From: Pleomorphomonas oryzae DSM 16300
Lineage (GTDB): Bacteria; Pseudomonadota; Alphaproteobacteria; Rhizobiales; Pleomorphomonadaceae
Length of the DNA stretch: 64,000 nt
Assembly (NCBI RefSeq): GCF_000422965.1
Contig: NZ_KE383965.1
Span: 48,126 to 112,125 of the forward strand
Direction: 5' to 3'
Shown here: one piece after another, positions 15,700 to 24,453 of the stretch
Position numbering within the stretch: position 1 is the first letter of the stretch
How the letters are laid out: the number at the start of each line of letters is the position of its first letter
Program-made: the position numbers and the translations under genes
Notes under the pieces: model-generated
The model's input: the letters and a program-made list of their open reading frames with translations, nothing else
What the model was told of the DNA's origin: nothing
Database searches by the model: none

Positions 15700-16704
15700 T
15701 TACTTCACCTCTGCGATGGCGGCCTGAAGATCTTTCAGGACTTCGGCGCCGCCGTCGGCGGCGAACTTGTCGGCGGCGGGCTTGGCTTTTTCCTTGAGGC
15801 GGGCGAGTTCCTCGGGCGACAGTTCGGTGACCTGCATACCGTGGCTCTTCAGGGCATCGATGCTCTTCAGCGAGGCTTCGCGGCTATCCTTGCGCTCGAA
15901 GTCGCGCGAGGCAACGGCTGCCTCAAGCAGGATCTTGTGTTCGTCGTCGGAGAGCTGGTCCCACCAGGACTTGCTGGCCAGCACGATCCACGGGCTGTAA
16001 ACGTGGCGCGTGATGGTGAGATACTTCTGCACCTCGTAGAACTTGGCCGACTCGATGGTGGTGACCGGGTTCTCCTGGCCGTCGACGGCGCCGGTCTCCA
16101 TGGCCGAGAACAGTTCGGAATAGGGCAGCGGCACGGCGTTGGCGCCGAACGAGTTGAACATGTCGATGTAGACGGGGTTCTGCATCACCCGGAGCTTGAT
16201 GCCGGCGAAGTCCTCCATCTTGGTGACGGGGTGCTTGCTGTTGGTCAGGTTGCGGAAGCCGTTCTCCCAGTAGACCAGACCGACGAGGCCCTGCGCTTCC
16301 AGCTTGTCCATCAGCTTGCGACCGAAGGGGCCGTCGAGCACGGCGTCGGCCTGCTTGTTGTCGGCGAACAGGAAGGGCAGGTCGTAGACGCCGAAGTCCT
16401 TGACGATGCCGACCAGCGTGGCGGTCGAGCCGACCATCATCTCCTGCGCGCCGCCGATCAGCGCGTTCTGCATCTGCACGTCGGAGCCGAGCTTGGCGTC
16501 GCCGAAGGTGCGCATCTTCAGCTTGCCGTCGGAGAGGCGGCCGACTTCCTCGGCGAGGAACTTGGCGGCGCGGCCCTGGTTACTGGCTTCCGGCAGGCCG
16601 AAGCCGAAGCGGATGATGCGGGCGCTGACGTCCGCCGCGGCGGAGGCGGTGACGCCGGCCGCCAGAAGCGCGGCGGCGACGGTGGAGGCGAATGCGAGTT
16701 TCAT
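15700..16704 (-). CDS. dctP: TRAP transporter substrate-binding protein
   Basis: 334 residues with a Sec signal peptide (MKLAFASTVAAALLAAG, cleavage after about residue 23), so periplasmic. DctP-family features include IIRFGFGLPEASNQGRAAKF at the mature N-terminus and IKLRVMQNPVYIDMFNSFGA, where the arginine usually binds the substrate carboxylate, followed by MQTGAVDG-like METGAVDGQENP. It is the last gene of gntK-dctQ-dctM-dctP, 24 bases after dctM. The linked gluconokinase suggests gluconate or a similar sugar acid; the sequence does not prove the ligand. Confidence 0.92.
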   Translation of the reverse strand: MKLAFASTVAAALLAAGVTASAAADVSARIIRFGFGLPEASNQGRAAKFLAEEVGRLSDGKLKMRTFGDAKLGSDVQMQNALIGGAQEMMVGSTATLVGIVKDFGVYDLPFLFADNKQADAVLDGPFGRKLMDKLEAQGLVGLVYWENGFRNLTNSKHPVTKMEDFAGIKLRVMQNPVYIDMFNSFGANAVPLPYSELFSAMETGAVDGQENPVTTIESAKFYEVQKYLTITRHVYSPWIVLASKSWWDQLSDDEHKILLEAAVASRDFERKDSREASLKSIDALKSHGMQVTELSPEELARLKEKAKPAADKFAADGGAEVLKDLQAAIAEVK

Positions 16705-16728
16705 GGTCTTCTCCCTTTTCCCTTTTGG

Positions 16729-18009
16729 TTATGGATGGAACAGGTGCGACGGCACCGTGATGATCTCGGGGAAGATGATCATCAGGACAAACAGCACGAG
16801 GTAGACGAGCAGGAACGGCCAGATGCCGACGGTGGCGCGCTCCAGCGAGATCCGCGCGATGGCCGACACGGTGTTCAGCACCGTGCAGACCGGCGGGTGG
16901 ATCAGGCCGAGCGTGCCGATCAGTACGAACATGACGCCGAAGTAGAGCGGGTCGATGCCGGCGGTGGTGGCGATCGGCATCAGCACCGGGCCGAGCACCA
17001 GGATGGTCGGCGTCAGGTCCATGACGGTGCCGACGGCGAGCAGCAGCAGGCAGATCATCGCCATCAGGAGGCGCGGCTCGTGCATCACCGGCTGCAGGAG
17101 GTCGGTGAGCTGCGAGGTGAGGTCGGAGAGCGTGATCATGTAGGCCGACACCAGCGCGGCGGCGACCAGGAACATGACGGTGGCGGTGGTGCGCGCCGCC
17201 TGGACGAACACCTCGACCACCTCGGCCACGCCGATCTCGCGGTAGACGAACAGCGTGACGAAGAGGGCGTAGACAGCGGCGACGACCGCTGCCTCGGTGG
17301 GTGTGAACAGGCCGCCGCGCAGGCCGCCGATGATGATGACGGGCAGGAACAGCGCCCACAGGCCCTCGCGCAGGGCGGTGAGGCGTTCCCGGCCGGTGCG
17401 CTTGGGCTGGGCCACCACATCCATGCCGCCGACGGCCCACTTCCAAGTAAAGACCAGCGCCAGCCCCATGAGGAGGCCAGGGACGATGCCAGCCATGAAC
17501 AGGCCGGTGATCGACACGTTGGTGGTGACGCCGAAGATGATGAACGGCATGCTCGGCGGAATGATCGGGCCGATGATGCCGCCGGCGGCGACCAGGCCGG
17601 CCGAGCGCGGCACGGGATAGCCGTTGTCGCGCATCATCGGGATCAACAGCGTGCCGAGGGCGGCGGTGTCGGCGATGGCCGAGCCGGACAGGCTGGCGAG
17701 CAGCACGGCGGCGCCGATGGCCACATAGCCGAGGCCGCCGCGGATGTGGCCGACCAGGGTGACGGCGAGGTTGATGATGCGCCGGGAGATGCCGCCGGCG
17801 TTCATGATCTCGCCGGCCAGGATGAAGAAGGGCACGGCCATCAGGGGGAAATTGTCGGCGCCCGACAGCATGTTCTGGGCAACGAGCTGGGCGTCGAAGA
17901 AGTCGAGATAGAACATCAGCGCCACGCCCGTCAGCATCAGGGCGAAGGCAATGGGCATGCCGAGGGCCATCAGGCCGAACAGCGAACCGAGGAAGACGGT
18001 GAGCGTCAT
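16729..18009 (-). CDS. dctM: TRAP transporter large permease
   Basis: 426 residues, very hydrophobic, with about 12 membrane segments, as in DctM proteins. Typical blocks are GMPIAFALMLTGVALMFYLD near the start, AVPFFILAGEIMNAGGISRRI, GGIIGPIIPPSMPFIIFG and LIHPPVCTVLN near the end. It carries the sodium-driven transport path and works with the small permease and the periplasmic binder. Its start is one base from the dctQ stop, showing tight coupling. Confidence 0.93.
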   Translation of the reverse strand: MTLTVFLGSLFGLMALGMPIAFALMLTGVALMFYLDFFDAQLVAQNMLSGADNFPLMAVPFFILAGEIMNAGGISRRIINLAVTLVGHIRGGLGYVAIGAAVLLASLSGSAIADTAALGTLLIPMMRDNGYPVPRSAGLVAAGGIIGPIIPPSMPFIIFGVTTNVSITGLFMAGIVPGLLMGLALVFTWKWAVGGMDVVAQPKRTGRERLTALREGLWALFLPVIIIGGLRGGLFTPTEAAVVAAVYALFVTLFVYREIGVAEVVEVFVQAARTTATVMFLVAAALVSAYMITLSDLTSQLTDLLQPVMHEPRLLMAMICLLLLAVGTVMDLTPTILVLGPVLMPIATTAGIDPLYFGVMFVLIGTLGLIHPPVCTVLNTVSAIARISLERATVGIWPFLLVYLVLFVLMIIFPEIITVPSHLFHP

Positions 18010-18010
18010 G

Positions 18011-18610
18011 TCAGATCTCCCCGAGGCTGGGCTTGGCGGCGCCGGGAAGGTCGCCCAGGGCGGTGCGCTCGACCTCAGGCACCTCCGGCCGGCCTACGTC
18101 GTCCAGGATGTGATCGGGGTTGGGGTCGCCGGGCATGTGGCCGCCGGGCGAGCCGGTGACGATGCGGTAGAGGTTGATCAGCGTGAGGCCGATCATGACG
18201 ATGGCCGAGAAGACGCCAGCTGAGGCGAAGAAGGCCATCGGGAAGCGCAGCACGGTGGAATAGGTGGAGAGGCCAATCTTGGTCTGCGTCCAGCTGCCGG
18301 AGAGGAACAGCCAGAGCGCATAGAGGATCAGGAGGTGGCTGAGAACCGCGCAGACCCGGCGAACCGGCACCGGCAGCCGCGCCTGCACCAGTTCGAGGCC
18401 CAGGTGCTTGTGCTGGCGGAGCGCCAGGATCGCCCCGAGGAACACCAGCCAGACGAACATCAGGCGGGAGATTTCCTCGGCCGAGGCGATGCCGCTGCCG
18501 AAGGCGTAGCGCAGCACCACGTTGCCGAACACCATGACCACCATGACGGCCAAGAGCGCCGCCATGGTGTATTCGAGGATCCTCTCGAGGACCGTCTTGA
18601 CCCTATCCAT
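18011..18610 (-). CDS. dctQ: TRAP transporter small permease
   Basis: 199 residues with four predicted membrane segments; the block AEEISRLMFVWLVFLGAILALRQHKHLGLELV is diagnostic of DctQ. The C-terminal 40 residues form a longer, Pro/Asp-rich cytoplasmic tail (GDPNPDHILDDVG) that many relatives lack. It stabilises the large permease and may contact the binding protein. It lies 23 bases after gntK. Confidence 0.9.
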   Translation of the reverse strand: MDRVKTVLERILEYTMAALLAVMVVMVFGNVVLRYAFGSGIASAEEISRLMFVWLVFLGAILALRQHKHLGLELVQARLPVPVRRVCAVLSHLLILYALWLFLSGSWTQTKIGLSTYSTVLRFPMAFFASAGVFSAIVMIGLTLINLYRIVTGSPGGHMPGDPNPDHILDDVGRPEVPEVERTALGDLPGAAKPSLGEI

Positions 18611-18633
18611 GGGCTTTCTCCGATTTTCTGCGG

Positions 18634-19221
18634 TCAGGGCGTCTCGGCTCTGGCGGGTTCTGAGGAATGTGAGGCGTCGGCCGGCACGGGCTCGCTGGCC
18701 TCGCCGAGGGCGAGCACGGCGGTGGCGACGATGTCGTCTGGGCTCAGCTCCACCGAAAACGTCAGGGCCTCCTCGTCGGCGCCGGGTGGTTCCAGCGCAG
18801 CCAGCTGGCTGTCGAGCAGGGCCGGCGGCATGAAGTGCGAGCGGCGGGCCTCGAGGCGCTGCGTGAGAAGCGCGGCGGGGCCGGCGAGGTGGAGAATCGC
18901 GATGGGGCCGAGCCGCTCGCGCAGCCGGTCGCGATAGCGCCGTTTCAGGGCGGAGCAGGCGATGACCACCGGGCCATCCGCCTCACGCCGCGCCTCGACG
19001 GCCGCCTCGGCGACGGCGGTGAGCCAGGGCCAGCGCTGCTCGTCGGTGAGCGGCCGTCCCTCGGACATGGCGCGGATGTTGCCGGCCGGGTGGTGGTCGT
19101 CGGCCTCGATCAACCGGCCGCCGGTCGCGGCCGCCAGCATCGCGGCGACCGTCGACTTGCCGGCGCCGCAGACGCCCATGACGAGAATATAGTCGGCTTG
19201 AATGGCAACGGATGCAGCCAT
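18634..19221 (-). CDS. gntK: Gluconokinase
   Basis: 195 residues from ATG 19221, chosen because GGGGAGG sits just upstream; a longer reading to 19386 would run through the operator. The P-loop GVCGAGKS is at residues 16-23, followed by IEADDHHPAGNIRAMSEGRPLTDEQRWPW, which contains the acidic and basic residues of the GntK family, then ACSALKRRYRDRLR. It phosphorylates gluconate to 6-phosphogluconate for the Entner-Doudoroff or pentose phosphate route. As first gene of the TRAP operon it indicates the imported substrate. The C-terminal tail (SEPVPADASHSSEPA) is non-conserved. Confidence 0.92.
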   Translation of the reverse strand: MAASVAIQADYILVMGVCGAGKSTVAAMLAAATGGRLIEADDHHPAGNIRAMSEGRPLTDEQRWPWLTAVAEAAVEARREADGPVVIACSALKRRYRDRLRERLGPIAILHLAGPAALLTQRLEARRSHFMPPALLDSQLAALEPPGADEEALTFSVELSPDDIVATAVLALGEASEPVPADASHSSEPARAETP

Positions 19222-19261
19222 CGGTCGTCCTCCCCAACCGTGTCTGTTACTCGCCATACAA

Positions 19262-19277
19262 ATGTTAGCGCTGTCAT
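19262..19277. promoter_or_regulatory. GntR/LacI-type operator in the gntK-lacI gap
   Basis: ATGTTAGCGCTGTCAT closely matches the palindromic ATGTTAGCGCTAACAT-type operator of gluconate repressors. It lies 41 bases ahead of the gntK start and 52 bases ahead of the regulator ATG, so it can control both. Confidence 0.75.
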
Positions 19278-19328
19278 TTGTCAATGCGACGAACTGCGAT
19301 ATACTCCCCGCCCGGGGAGGCCTCCGGT

Positions 19329-20372
19329 ATGAAGAGTGACAGGTCCGCTGGGAAAGTGACGCTTGCCGACGTTGGGCGAGTCGCAAATGTAAGCGCTATC
19401 ACCGTGTCACGGGCGCTGCGCAAACCCGAGATGGTATCGCCCAAGCTCAGGCAGCGGATCGAGGAGGTGGTGGCCGAGCTCGGCTATGTGCCGGACCCGG
19501 TGGCCCGGGCGCTGGCCTCCGACCGCACCGACGTCATCGGCGTGCTCATTCCCTCGGTGACCAACAGCGTGTTCGCCGACGTGCTGCGCGGCATCTACAG
19601 CGGCGTCGAGGGCTCGCCCTTCAGCGTCCAGTTCGGCAACACGCGCTATTCGGTGCTGGAGGAGGAACGGCTGCTCCGGGTGTTTCTCAGCCAGCGTCCG
19701 GCCGGGCTGATCGTGTCCGGCATCGACCAGTCGGAGACGTCGAGGACGCTGCTGACGCAGGCCCGCTGTCCGGTGGTGCAGATCATGGAGATGGGGCCGG
19801 CGCCTGTCGACATGATGGTCGGCTTCTCCCATTGCGACGCCGCCTATGACGCGACGCGGCATCTCATCGCCAATGGCTACCGGCGCATCGCCTTCTTCGG
19901 CGCCCGCATGGATCCGCGCACCCAGCGGCGTCTCGAGGGCTATCTCAGGGCGGTGAAGGAGGCCGGACTGTTCGACGAGGGGCTGCTGATCACCACGCCG
20001 CGCGCCTCGACGGTGGAGCTGGGCTGCCAGCTACTCAGCGACCTGTTGGCACGCACCCAGGCGGTCGATGCGATCTTCTGCAACAACGACGACCTGGCGC
20101 TCGGCGTGCTGTTCGAATGCCAGCGGCGGCGCATCGCCGTGCCCGACGACATCGGCCTCTGCGGCTTCAACGACCTGGAGATGATGGCGGTCGCCAACCC
20201 GCCGGTCACCAGCGTGCGCACCTTCCGCCAGGAGATGGGCCGGCGAGCGGTGGAGATGGTGCTGGCCCGCGTCGCCGGCAAGGATGTGCCGCAGCCGGTG
20301 GTCGATCTGGGGTACGAGTTGATGGCGCGGCAAAGCACGCGCGGGCAGGAGCGCATGCGCCGGGGGGCGTGA
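19329..20372 (+). CDS. LacI-family repressor, GntR-like
   Basis: 347 residues from ATG 19329, preceded by GGGGAGG. The N-terminal LacI helix-turn-helix (VTLADVGRVANVSAITVSRAL) and hinge (ELGYVPDPVARALAS) precede a type I periplasmic-binding-like sensor (VIGVLIPSVTNSVFADVLRG; later IFCNNDDLALGVLFECQ and GFNDLEMMAVANPPVTSV). It probably represses the divergent gluconate operon until a gluconate-related ligand binds. A second operator-like sequence lies inside its own reading frame at 19387-19402. Confidence 0.88.
   Translation: MKSDRSAGKVTLADVGRVANVSAITVSRALRKPEMVSPKLRQRIEEVVAELGYVPDPVARALASDRTDVIGVLIPSVTNSVFADVLRGIYSGVEGSPFSVQFGNTRYSVLEEERLLRVFLSQRPAGLIVSGIDQSETSRTLLTQARCPVVQIMEMGPAPVDMMVGFSHCDAAYDATRHLIANGYRRIAFFGARMDPRTQRRLEGYLRAVKEAGLFDEGLLITTPRASTVELGCQLLSDLLARTQAVDAIFCNNDDLALGVLFECQRRRIAVPDDIGLCGFNDLEMMAVANPPVTSVRTFRQEMGRRAVEMVLARVAGKDVPQPVVDLGYELMARQSTRGQERMRRGA
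19387..19402. promoter_or_regulatory. Second operator-like palindrome inside the repressor gene
   Basis: ATGTAAGCGCTATCAC repeats the central GCGCT operator core about 125 bases from the first site, a distance suitable for looping. It falls in codons for the HTH (NVSAIT), so partial similarity by chance codon choice cannot be excluded. Confidence 0.4.
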
Positions 20373-20610
20373 GGCTCCAGGCACATAAATCGCATCTGGA
20401 AGAGCTGCTTCTCGCCCTATCAATACCGCGACCAGAACGCCATCGAACGCATACTGCCGCCTCAAGGACTTCATGCGCATCGCAACCCGTTGCGACCGCC
20501 TTGCAACCTACTTTCTGGCCATCCACATCGCCGCAACCGTATGTTATTGGCTATGCTGCCGGATAGGAACATTCCGCCAGCGTAGTCGCAGCCATAACAA
20601 TGGGGCAGTT

Positions 20611-21072
20611 ATGATCGCTTTTCGAACGAGATCTATCATCGCATTTGTTTTTGCCATTGCATTATATGGAAATGCTCACGCCGGAGAAGGCATATATGGA
20701 TGCTGGGATAATATTCATCTGGCACCGGTCGATCCAGAATATTCACCGCAGCACATAACTGAGGCGTCTGAGGGTGATATGCTTTGTTTCAATAAAGACG
20801 GAACAATCGTCACGGAGCATTTTGGTGGCTTTGAGTTTCTGGGTACTCAAGGTAATTTTTCCTACAAAGCTGGACGTCTTGTGCTGACTAAGAAGGAGCG
20901 AGTCGACGGATGGCCTTTTGCATTCAAAGCCGATCGATGCAAGGCCACTCTATCTTCTGATCAACTTACGATTACCGGCTGCAAAGGTTGGGAGGCATCC
21001 AAAACCCTCATACTTCAAAGGCAGACCAATCCACCTGACCTGAAAGGTATCCAGTCAGGACTGTTCATGTAG
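20611..21072 (+). CDS. Exported small protein of unknown function
   Basis: 153 residues from ATG 20611. The N-terminus TRSIIAFVFAIALYGNAHAG is a clear signal peptide with cleavage after AHA. The mature part has four cysteines (YGCWDN, MLCFN, DRCKAT, TGCKGW), likely two disulfides, and a lipocalin-like run of short beta strands (GTIVTEHFGGFEFLGTQGNF). No family is recognised. The gene is AT-richer than its surroundings, suggesting transfer. The 238 bases before it, after the LacI gene, show nothing definite. Confidence 0.6.
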   Translation: MIAFRTRSIIAFVFAIALYGNAHAGEGIYGCWDNIHLAPVDPEYSPQHITEASEGDMLCFNKDGTIVTEHFGGFEFLGTQGNFSYKAGRLVLTKKERVDGWPFAFKADRCKATLSSDQLTITGCKGWEASKTLILQRQTNPPDLKGIQSGLFM

Positions 21073-21119
21073 GCCGTGCCGGCAATGGCGCGTGATGAGT
21101 CTGAACCCTAGGGGGAGTT

Positions 21120-21302
21120 GGAGACCGATATCCCCCGCTCGCTCTACCTTCCCGAGGTCCTGCGCCTGAAGCGCAGGATGACAGGGTGAATTATATAAAA
21201 CAATCGGTTAGCCGCGCGCCCGTATCCATCAAGTTGTCATCCTGCGCTTCAGGCGCAGGACCTCAGGCAGCAAGAGGCGCAAGGCTGTTATAGGGCGCCC
21301 TA
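21120..21302. repeat. MITE-like repeat, family A, full copy with a distinct stem
   Basis: The arms carry CCTGCGCCTGAAGCGCAGG and its exact inverse, a stem sequence not seen in other copies, inside the usual GAGGTC and GATAT framework. The centre is AT-rich (GAATTATATAAAACAAT). It shows particularly clear arm-to-arm covariation. Confidence 0.87.
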
Positions 21303-21419
21303 TCCAAGTCTTCGGAGGCCGGCTCGGGATGCCAGACAAGTCCTTCAAATTGTCACAGCTCGCTTCATCAACCTGAAAGGATTGGGCAGCATTCTCCTGG
21401 AGGTTGTGGGGAGCTCGGC

Positions 21420-22001
21420 ATGCTCGGATACTTGTTTCTCTTCTACGGACGAATGGGGCGTCTCCAATATTTCCTTTGGAGCTATATCTTCGTTCCGGCG
21501 ATCTTTTTCATGGCATTGGTCGTCCTGACACCGGTGTTCGCTTTCAGTCCATTTCTCAACAAGTCTCCTGTCGCCTGTTACTCGCTCGTCGCGATACCAT
21601 TCGTATGTTTTCTTTGGGCGGAGTTCAGCCTTCAGGCCGTTCGGATTCGCGACATCGGTTGGAAGCCCGGCGTCGTCATGCCAGCATTCGTTGCGATCAA
21701 TCTGGTCGACTTTGCTGTTGCCTATGCCGTCCCCACCTTGGCAGATGGCACCGGAATGCACACCATCGTTTCAACCATCCTCGGCATTCTCTCTACCCTG
21801 GTGCTGCTGTTCACGCCGACCGACGGCCAGGAGATCCTTCCCTTCATCATTCCCGGGTTGTCGCTGCCGAGGGTGAGCTTGGGCTTTCTTCACAAGAAAC
21901 GTTCTGCCTCTCCGATCGTGCCCAAGCCGCGCCAGCAGTCCTTTGAAGAGCGCCACTATCCGCGCGAGAAGGTGCCCTTCGGCCGCCGCGGTGTGACCTG
22001 A
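21420..22001 (+). CDS. DUF805 membrane protein
   Basis: 193 residues. The N-terminal YLFLFYGRMGRLQYFLWSY is the DUF805 signature (small integral membrane proteins that start with a hydrophobic-aromatic GR-R motif). Four membrane segments are predicted through about residue 150, then a basic cytoplasmic tail (KPRQQSFEERHYPREKVPFGRR). Function is unknown in the family. GGGGAG lies 8 bases before the ATG. It stands alone between two family A repeats. Confidence 0.8.
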   Translation: MLGYLFLFYGRMGRLQYFLWSYIFVPAIFFMALVVLTPVFAFSPFLNKSPVACYSLVAIPFVCFLWAEFSLQAVRIRDIGWKPGVVMPAFVAINLVDFAVAYAVPTLADGTGMHTIVSTILGILSTLVLLFTPTDGQEILPFIIPGLSLPRVSLGFLHKKRSASPIVPKPRQQSFEERHYPREKVPFGRRGVT

Positions 22002-22062
22002 CGGGGCGCATCTTCGGCCTGGTCTGCGATGGCATATCATCGTCAGCTGGTTCTTCGTGTGA

Positions 22063-22245
22063 GCCCCATATGAGCCGCGGTGCCCTCTCGTCCCGAGGTC
22101 CTCTGCCTTCGCAGAGGAAGACAGAATTATATATTCGAGACAAAAGCTTGTCGGCGTGCGCCTCTATCATGTTGTCTTCCTCTGCGAAGGCAGAGGATCT
22201 CAGGCAGGATGGAGCGAGGGGCCGATATAGGGCTCCGGTTGCCTC
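22063..22245. repeat. MITE-like repeat, family A, full copy
   Basis: The left arm stem CCTCTGCCTTCGCAGAGG, followed by AAGACA, is mirrored by TGTCTTCCTCTGCGAAGGCAG in the right arm. Both arms share the AAGACA variant of the usual ATGACA, another sign that the arms change together. Confidence 0.87.
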
Positions 22246-22262
22246 CGCCGGTGTCTCCCTGT

Positions 22263-22610
22263 TCACCCCCGTACCCCTGCTGCACCGATCGTCTCCAGAT
22301 CTCCCACCACCCAGTCGGCGATCTCCCTGAGTTCTTCGCCGGCTTTGATGTGCTCCGGGTGCTGAGAGAAGCGGCTGAGGGCGGCGCGGTCGCGGAACAG
22401 GGAGAATTGGACGGCGTGCCAGGCCTTGCGCTGGTCGAGGTTTTCGCTGACCTGCCAGTAGACGATGCCGGCGGCGAGGCCGCCGCAGCGGGCGCCGAGG
22501 GATTGGTGGTGCTCCAGGAACCGGCGGCGGATGTCCGCCGGTGTCCCGTCGCGAAACGAGATGAGCACGACGTGGACGAGCAGTTTGGACGTGGCGAGGT
22601 CGAGGCCCAT
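22263..22610 (-). CDS. Dabb-domain (stress-responsive A/B barrel) protein
   Basis: 115 residues with the dimeric alpha/beta-barrel pattern: VHVVLISFRDGTPADIRRRFLEHHQSLG, a middle VYWQVSENLDQRKAWHAVQFSLFRDRAAL, and FSQHPEHIKAGEELREIADWV. Dabb proteins are small cytoplasmic dimers of mostly unknown substrate, some induced by stress. AGGAG lies about 6 bases upstream of the start. It is isolated from other genes; the family A repeat just downstream may provide its 3' hairpin. Confidence 0.75.
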   Translation of the reverse strand: MGLDLATSKLLVHVVLISFRDGTPADIRRRFLEHHQSLGARCGGLAAGIVYWQVSENLDQRKAWHAVQFSLFRDRAALSRFSQHPEHIKAGEELREIADWVVGDLETIGAAGVRG

Positions 22611-23007
22611 CGGGAGCTCCTGATCGGGGTGCTTTCCTAGCAGCGCTGGGGCGCGGAAAGCTACCTCTTCCGCTGGCGGGCGCCTTCATCATCTGTATCA
22701 ACGGTAGTATATCCGGCCGTCTCTAGTGCAGCGGCGACACGCTCGACACCCTTTTTGAGAGAAATTCGCAAGCGGGTAAACGGCGGCGGCGGCCGTTTAA
22801 CGACTTGTTAACCGATCTAGTGAGGAAATTAGGGACGACGCAAAGAAGCGCTCGCGGGAATACATGCCCGGAGAGGACCTCGACCATCATCGCCCCTGTG
22901 CAAGTAGTGCACCGGATGCGTTTTCTTCCCGATAGTTGGGAAGGCTGCGATGCGTCAAGTCTACTCACCAAGTCCAGATTTCTGCTGGCTTGTCTGCGAG
23001 GTGTCTC

Positions 23008-23547
23008 TTGACTCCTGTTCTCGCTCTTCTCGCCGGGCTTGCCACGGCTCAGACATTGGGGCCCGTGGGCTTCTATGACATGTGCACGTTGCTTCAGGCG
23101 GAGTGCCAGCCCGCGGCCCAGACCGAGAGCCTCAGCTTTGCCGACATCCGACGGATCAACCGGCAGGTCAACAAGGACATCCGCCCGCAGCCCGAGCCGC
23201 CGGGGGTCGATATCTGGCTGGTCGGCCCCAAGGAAGGCGACTGCGACGACTACGTGATGACCAAGCGCCACGACCTGATCGCCGCCGGCTTCGGCAGCGA
23301 CCGGGCGCGGGTCGCCGTGGGCGTCGCCCCAAACGGACAGCTCCACGCCGTTCTGATCGTCAATTTCGGGCCGCACTTCTATGTCCTCGACAACCTGACC
23401 AACGAGGTACTGCCGGTGGAAAGATCGGCCGTCCAGATCCTCACCGTTCAGTCGACGGACAATCCGCGTATCTGGCTGAAGGCGCCGGGAAGCGACGGTG
23501 GTGGCGAGCCGGTTGTCGCCGCTTCAAAGGTGCCGCCGCGACGGTGA
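23008..23547 (+). CDS. BTLCP transglutaminase-like cysteine peptidase
   Basis: About 179 residues if the TTG at 23008 starts the protein; this gives a signal-like N-terminus (MTPVLALLAGLATAQ). A TTG at 22936 is the alternative, and no ATG is in frame. The family core is clear: KEGDCDDYVMTKRHDLIAAGF with nucleophile C79, QLHAVLIVNF with H113 and FYVLDNLTNEVLP with D128. BTLCP proteins are periplasmic, and LapG-type members cut adhesins. No adhesin or GGDEF/EAL partner is nearby. The upstream 325-base gap holds a TAAACGGC/GCCGTTTA hairpin but no gene. Confidence 0.75.
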   Translation: MTPVLALLAGLATAQTLGPVGFYDMCTLLQAECQPAAQTESLSFADIRRINRQVNKDIRPQPEPPGVDIWLVGPKEGDCDDYVMTKRHDLIAAGFGSDRARVAVGVAPNGQLHAVLIVNFGPHFYVLDNLTNEVLPVERSAVQILTVQSTDNPRIWLKAPGSDGGGEPVVAASKVPPRR

Positions 23548-23630
23548 AAACCAGCCGCGCCTAGTTTGTCTCCATAGAGTCCCGGACGCGCTCGACGAGT
23601 GCCGTCCGGCCATCCTTGCAGGAGACAGAC

Positions 23631-24440
23631 ATGGTGCAGTCCATTGCCGAAACCTACATGGGCGCGCGCGGGTCGCTGCCGTTCGAGGACATGGCGCAGG
23701 CCGGCGCGGTGAGCGGGGCGATCACGGCCAGCGGCCAGTCGGTCGTGGTGCCGATCAGCGCCTATAACGGTGCCGTCTTCGCCTGGTGGGGCACCTTCTC
23801 CGGCATCAACCTCAGCTTCGAGGCGGCCTACGAGCCGAGCCTTGCCAACTGGATCGCCATCTCCGCGCTGCCGGCGTCTGGCGGCTCGCCGGTGACCAGC
23901 CTCAGCAACCTTGCCTCGGCCAATGCCTATGAGGTCTACGCTCCCGGTGCGCTGGCGGTCCGCATCCGCGCCACGGCCTACACGTCCGGCACGATGAACG
24001 TGCGGGCCATTCCCGTGGCGATGATGCAGGATATCGCGCCGGCTCTCTCCGGTGGCGCGCTGAGCTCGATCGGCCTCGCCTCCGCCGGTTCCGGCGCCCT
24101 GACGACGGTGGCCCGGCTTGTCTCCGCAGCCGCCTCGGTGAACGCCACGGTGGCCAAGGCATCGACCGGCCGGCTCTACAAGATCTACGGCTACAACGCG
24201 GCGACGACCGTCCGCTTTCTCAAGCTCTACAACAAGTCATCCGCGCCGACCGTGGGCACCGACGTGCCGGTGGTCACCATTCCGCTGACCCCGTCGCGCG
24301 AGTTCGACATCGACCTCGGCCTGATCGGCCAGTATTTCTCCACCGGCATCGCCTACGCGCTGACCACGGGGGCCGCCGATACGGATACCGGTGCGCTGAC
24401 GGCGGCCGACGTGGTGGGGCTGGCGATGTGGGTGGCGTGA
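23631..24440 (+). CDS. Phage-like structural protein outside the prophage
   Basis: 269 residues from ATG 23631, which has AGGAGA 8 bases upstream. It is low in charged residues and rich in Ala, Gly, Ser and Thr, with beta-strand patterns. The C-terminal part (GRLYKIYGYNAATTVRFLKLYNKSS, DVPVVTIPLTPSREFDIDL, GIAYALTTGAADTDTGAL) resembles small structural proteins I recall from tail and decoration loci of alphaproteobacterial phages. No other phage gene is adjacent and the main prophage ends 13 kb away. It may be an isolated phage relic or a domesticated surface protein. Confidence 0.5.
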   Translation: MVQSIAETYMGARGSLPFEDMAQAGAVSGAITASGQSVVVPISAYNGAVFAWWGTFSGINLSFEAAYEPSLANWIAISALPASGGSPVTSLSNLASANAYEVYAPGALAVRIRATAYTSGTMNVRAIPVAMMQDIAPALSGGALSSIGLASAGSGALTTVARLVSAAASVNATVAKASTGRLYKIYGYNAATTVRFLKLYNKSSAPTVGTDVPVVTIPLTPSREFDIDLGLIGQYFSTGIAYALTTGAADTDTGALTAADVVGLAMWVA

Positions 24441-24453
24441 GGGTGGAAGCTCA

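Noticed and set aside
15841-18159. 772-codon plus-strand open frame opposite dctP/dctM
   Set aside because: Composition is dominated by His/Asp/Gly/Ala as expected for antisense of a GC-rich operon, with no domain; the minus-strand TRAP genes are certain.
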